This document shows, piece after piece, positions 6,130 to 7,376 of a stretch of DNA of 7,376 bases. Made by a program: the position numbers and the translations under genes. Origin of the DNA: an uncultured Verrucomicrobiota bacterium (GTDB lineage Bacteria > Verrucomicrobiota > Kiritimatiellia > CAIVKH01). Every line of letters starts with the position of its first letter. Within the stretch, counting starts at the first letter, position 1. Location of the stretch: the NCBI GenBank assembly GCA_937894535.1, contig CALBHI010000429.1:1-7376 (forward strand). Reading direction: 5' to 3'. The notes under the pieces are model-generated. The model saw only the letters and a list, made by a program, of their open reading frames with translations, did no database searches and was not told the origin of the DNA.

Positions 6130-7326
6130 ATGAAGAACGACATACTGGCATTGGCCCGGGCCATGGAACCGCGCCTGGTGAAATTCATGCAGGACATCAT
6201 CGCGATCAAATCGCTGAGCAGCCAGGAGGCGAAGGTCGCCAAACGCATCGCCGCCGAGATGAAGGCGCTCGGCTACGACCAGGTCCGCACCGACAAGATG
6301 GGCAACGTGATCGGCCGCATCGGCAAGGGCCCGGTGCAGATCGCCATCGACGGCCACATCGACACCGTGGACGTCGGCGACCTCGCCGCGTGGAAGACCG
6401 ACCCGTTTGATCCGGTCATCAAGAAGGGCGTGCTGTACGGCCGCGGCACCAGCGACATGAAGGGCGGCGTGGCCGCGGCGGTCTACTCCGGCGCGCTGCT
6501 GAAGAAGGCGGGCCTGATGCCGAAGAACGTGACCCTGCTGGTCACCGGCACGGTGCAGGAGGAGGATTGCGACGGCCTGTGCTGGCAGTACCTCGTGCGC
6601 GAGGAGAAGATCCGACCCAACGTCGTGGTCATCACCGAGCCGACCAGCCTGCGCATCTACCGCGGCCACCGCGGTCGCATGGAACTCGAGGTCGAGACCA
6701 CCGGCATCTCCTGCCACGGCTCCGCCCCCGAACGCGGCGTCAACGCGGTGTACAAGATGGCCCCGATCATCGCCGACATCGAAAAGCTCAACGAACGCCT
6801 CAAGCCGCGCAAGCCGCTCGGCAAGGGCACGGTCACCATCAGCCACATCCGCTCGCGCTCCCCCAGCCTCTGCGCCGTCGCCGACGGCTGCGTCATCCAC
6901 CTCGACCGGCGCCTCACCATCGGCGAAACCGAGGACGTCGTGGTCCGCCAGATCAAGGCCCTGCCGTCCGTGAAAAAAGCCAAAGCCATCGTGCGCGTGC
7001 TCGACTACGACACCCCGAGCTACACCGGTTTGTCGTACCCGACGAAGAAATACTTCCCGACCTGGGAAATGCCGGAAAGCACGCGCGAAGTGAAAAAGGC
7101 GCGCGAGGCCTTCGAAGCGGTGTTTGCCGACAAGCCGGTCGTCGGACACTGGACCTTCAGCACCAACGGCATCGCCACCGCCGGCATGCACGACATCCCG
7201 ACCATCGGCTTCGGCCCCGGCCACGAACACTTCGCCCACGCCCCCAACGAATGCGTGGAGATCGAACACCTGACCCGGGCCTGCGCCTTCTACGCCGGCT
7301 TCGTGCTGGCCTACGCAGCGAAGTAG
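6130..7326 (+). CDS. ygeY: M20-family metallohydrolase, YgeY type (selenium-metabolism-linked hydrolase)
   Basis: A complete 398-residue dinuclear-metal hydrolase of the M20/ArgE/DapE superfamily, which cleaves amide bonds of acylated amino acids or small peptides. Metal ligands and catalytic residues are all visible: His76 and Asp78 in DGHIDTVD, bridging Asp109 in GRGTSDMKGG, general base Glu144 and ligand Glu145 in QEEDCDG, Glu170 in TEPTS, and His370 in GHEHFAHAPNE. The small lid/dimerisation domain contains CHGSAPERGVNA with His196. Length, the GHRGRMELEV stretch and the GTVQEEDCDG motif fit the YgeY family, named for E. coli ygeY and found with selenium-dependent molybdenum hydroxylase and purine-degradation gene sets. 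The substrate is not established. The ATG at 6130 is chosen for the AAAGGA 6 nt upstream and for the family's usual N-terminus; the open frame further upstream is antisense or shadow of the PLP gene. It lies 47 nt after the PLP gene and is probably co-transcribed. Confidence 0.9.
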   Translation: MKNDILALARAMEPRLVKFMQDIIAIKSLSSQEAKVAKRIAAEMKALGYDQVRTDKMGNVIGRIGKGPVQIAIDGHIDTVDVGDLAAWKTDPFDPVIKKGVLYGRGTSDMKGGVAAAVYSGALLKKAGLMPKNVTLLVTGTVQEEDCDGLCWQYLVREEKIRPNVVVITEPTSLRIYRGHRGRMELEVETTGISCHGSAPERGVNAVYKMAPIIADIEKLNERLKPRKPLGKGTVTISHIRSRSPSLCAVADGCVIHLDRRLTIGETEDVVVRQIKALPSVKKAKAIVRVLDYDTPSYTGLSYPTKKYFPTWEMPESTREVKKAREAFEAVFADKPVVGHWTFSTNGIATAGMHDIPTIGFGPGHEHFAHAPNECVEIEHLTRACAFYAGFVLAYAAK

Positions 7327-7340
7327 CTGCGGTACAGAAG

Positions 7341-7366
7341 ACGGCTCAGCCGGAGGCTTCGCCCTA
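7341..7366. repeat. Possible dispersed intergenic repeat or short terminator after the hydrolase gene
   Basis: The 50 bp after the last stop hold a GC-rich segment with nested small palindromes: AGCC-GGA-GGCT (7348-7358) and GGC-TTC-GCC (7355-7363). The wording of this segment (a GGCTCAGCCGGAGGC core followed by TTCGCCCTACC) is reminiscent of short intergenic repeats seen in some GC-rich genomes, but a second copy is not present in this window. It could equally be a weak terminator; there is no T-tract before the window ends. Confidence 0.25.
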
Positions 7367-7376
7367 CCTGGCGTGG

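Noticed and set aside
4631..6151. Long minus-strand open frame (506 codons) opposite the PLP-enzyme gene
   Set aside because: Low-complexity Asp/Val/Leu/Gly-rich translation with no family resemblance; a codon-position artefact of the real plus-strand gene.
5887..7269. Long minus-strand open frame (460 codons) opposite the M20 hydrolase gene
   Set aside because: The translation is an Ala/Val/Asp/His-rich antisense pattern, and the plus strand carries a full set of M20 active-site motifs.
1..7376. CRISPR arrays, tRNA/rRNA genes, insertion sequences, attachment sites
   Set aside because: No periodic direct repeats, no tRNA-like cloverleaf, no transposase-like reading frame and no flanking direct repeats were seen.

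Overview
The window is GC-rich bacterial DNA, densely coded, with short intergenic gaps and Shine-Dalgarno sites before most genes. Secreted proteins with cleavable signal peptides point to a Gram-negative-type envelope. The gene set (multi-subunit molybdenum hydroxylase of the xanthine dehydrogenase family, YgeY-type M20 hydrolase, companion fold-type II PLP enzyme) is typical of anaerobic or facultatively anaerobic bacteria with a purine or nitrogen-heterocycle 'selenium-dependent molybdenum hydroxylase' (SDMH) gene neighbourhood. The phylum cannot be fixed from the sequence. A Verrucomicrobiota/Lentisphaerota/Kiritimatiellota-like or deltaproteobacterial host is a guess only.

Layout, left to right. 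(1) Positions 2-2496, plus strand: the C-terminal end of a [2Fe-2S] subunit, whose TGA overlaps the ATG of a complete 776-residue molybdopterin-binding subunit. (2) 2497-2561: a spacer with a perfect 10-bp inverted repeat. (3) 2562-3677, plus strand: a secreted protein made of four carboxypeptidase-regulatory-like beta-sandwich repeats. (4) 3622-4170, minus strand: a secreted helical protein resembling only the N-terminal half of imelysin-family proteins. Its 3' end overlaps the previous gene tail-to-tail by 56 bp. (5) 4228-4461, minus strand: a small MoaD/ThiS-type ubiquitin-like sulfur-carrier protein ending in Gly-Gly-Gly. (6) 4462-4597: a divergent control region. (7) 4598-6082, plus strand: a 494-residue fold-type II PLP enzyme. 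(8) 6130-7326, plus strand: a 398-residue M20 metallohydrolase of the YgeY type. The window ends in 50 bp of non-coding sequence with a short repeat-like motif.

How the genes may work together: the molybdenum hydroxylase probably hydroxylates a purine-like or other N-heterocyclic (or aldehyde) substrate. The PLP enzyme and the YgeY-type hydrolase form a likely two-gene operon that would process downstream amino-acid-like or acylated-amine products. The divergent sulfur-carrier gene beside a cysteine-synthase-fold enzyme and a metallohydrolase resembles in outline the CysO-CysM-Mec sulfur-carrier pathway of mycobacteria. This is the most interesting hypothesis in the window. The two secreted proteins between these blocks have no evident link to the pathway, and their 3' junction looks like the scar of a deletion.
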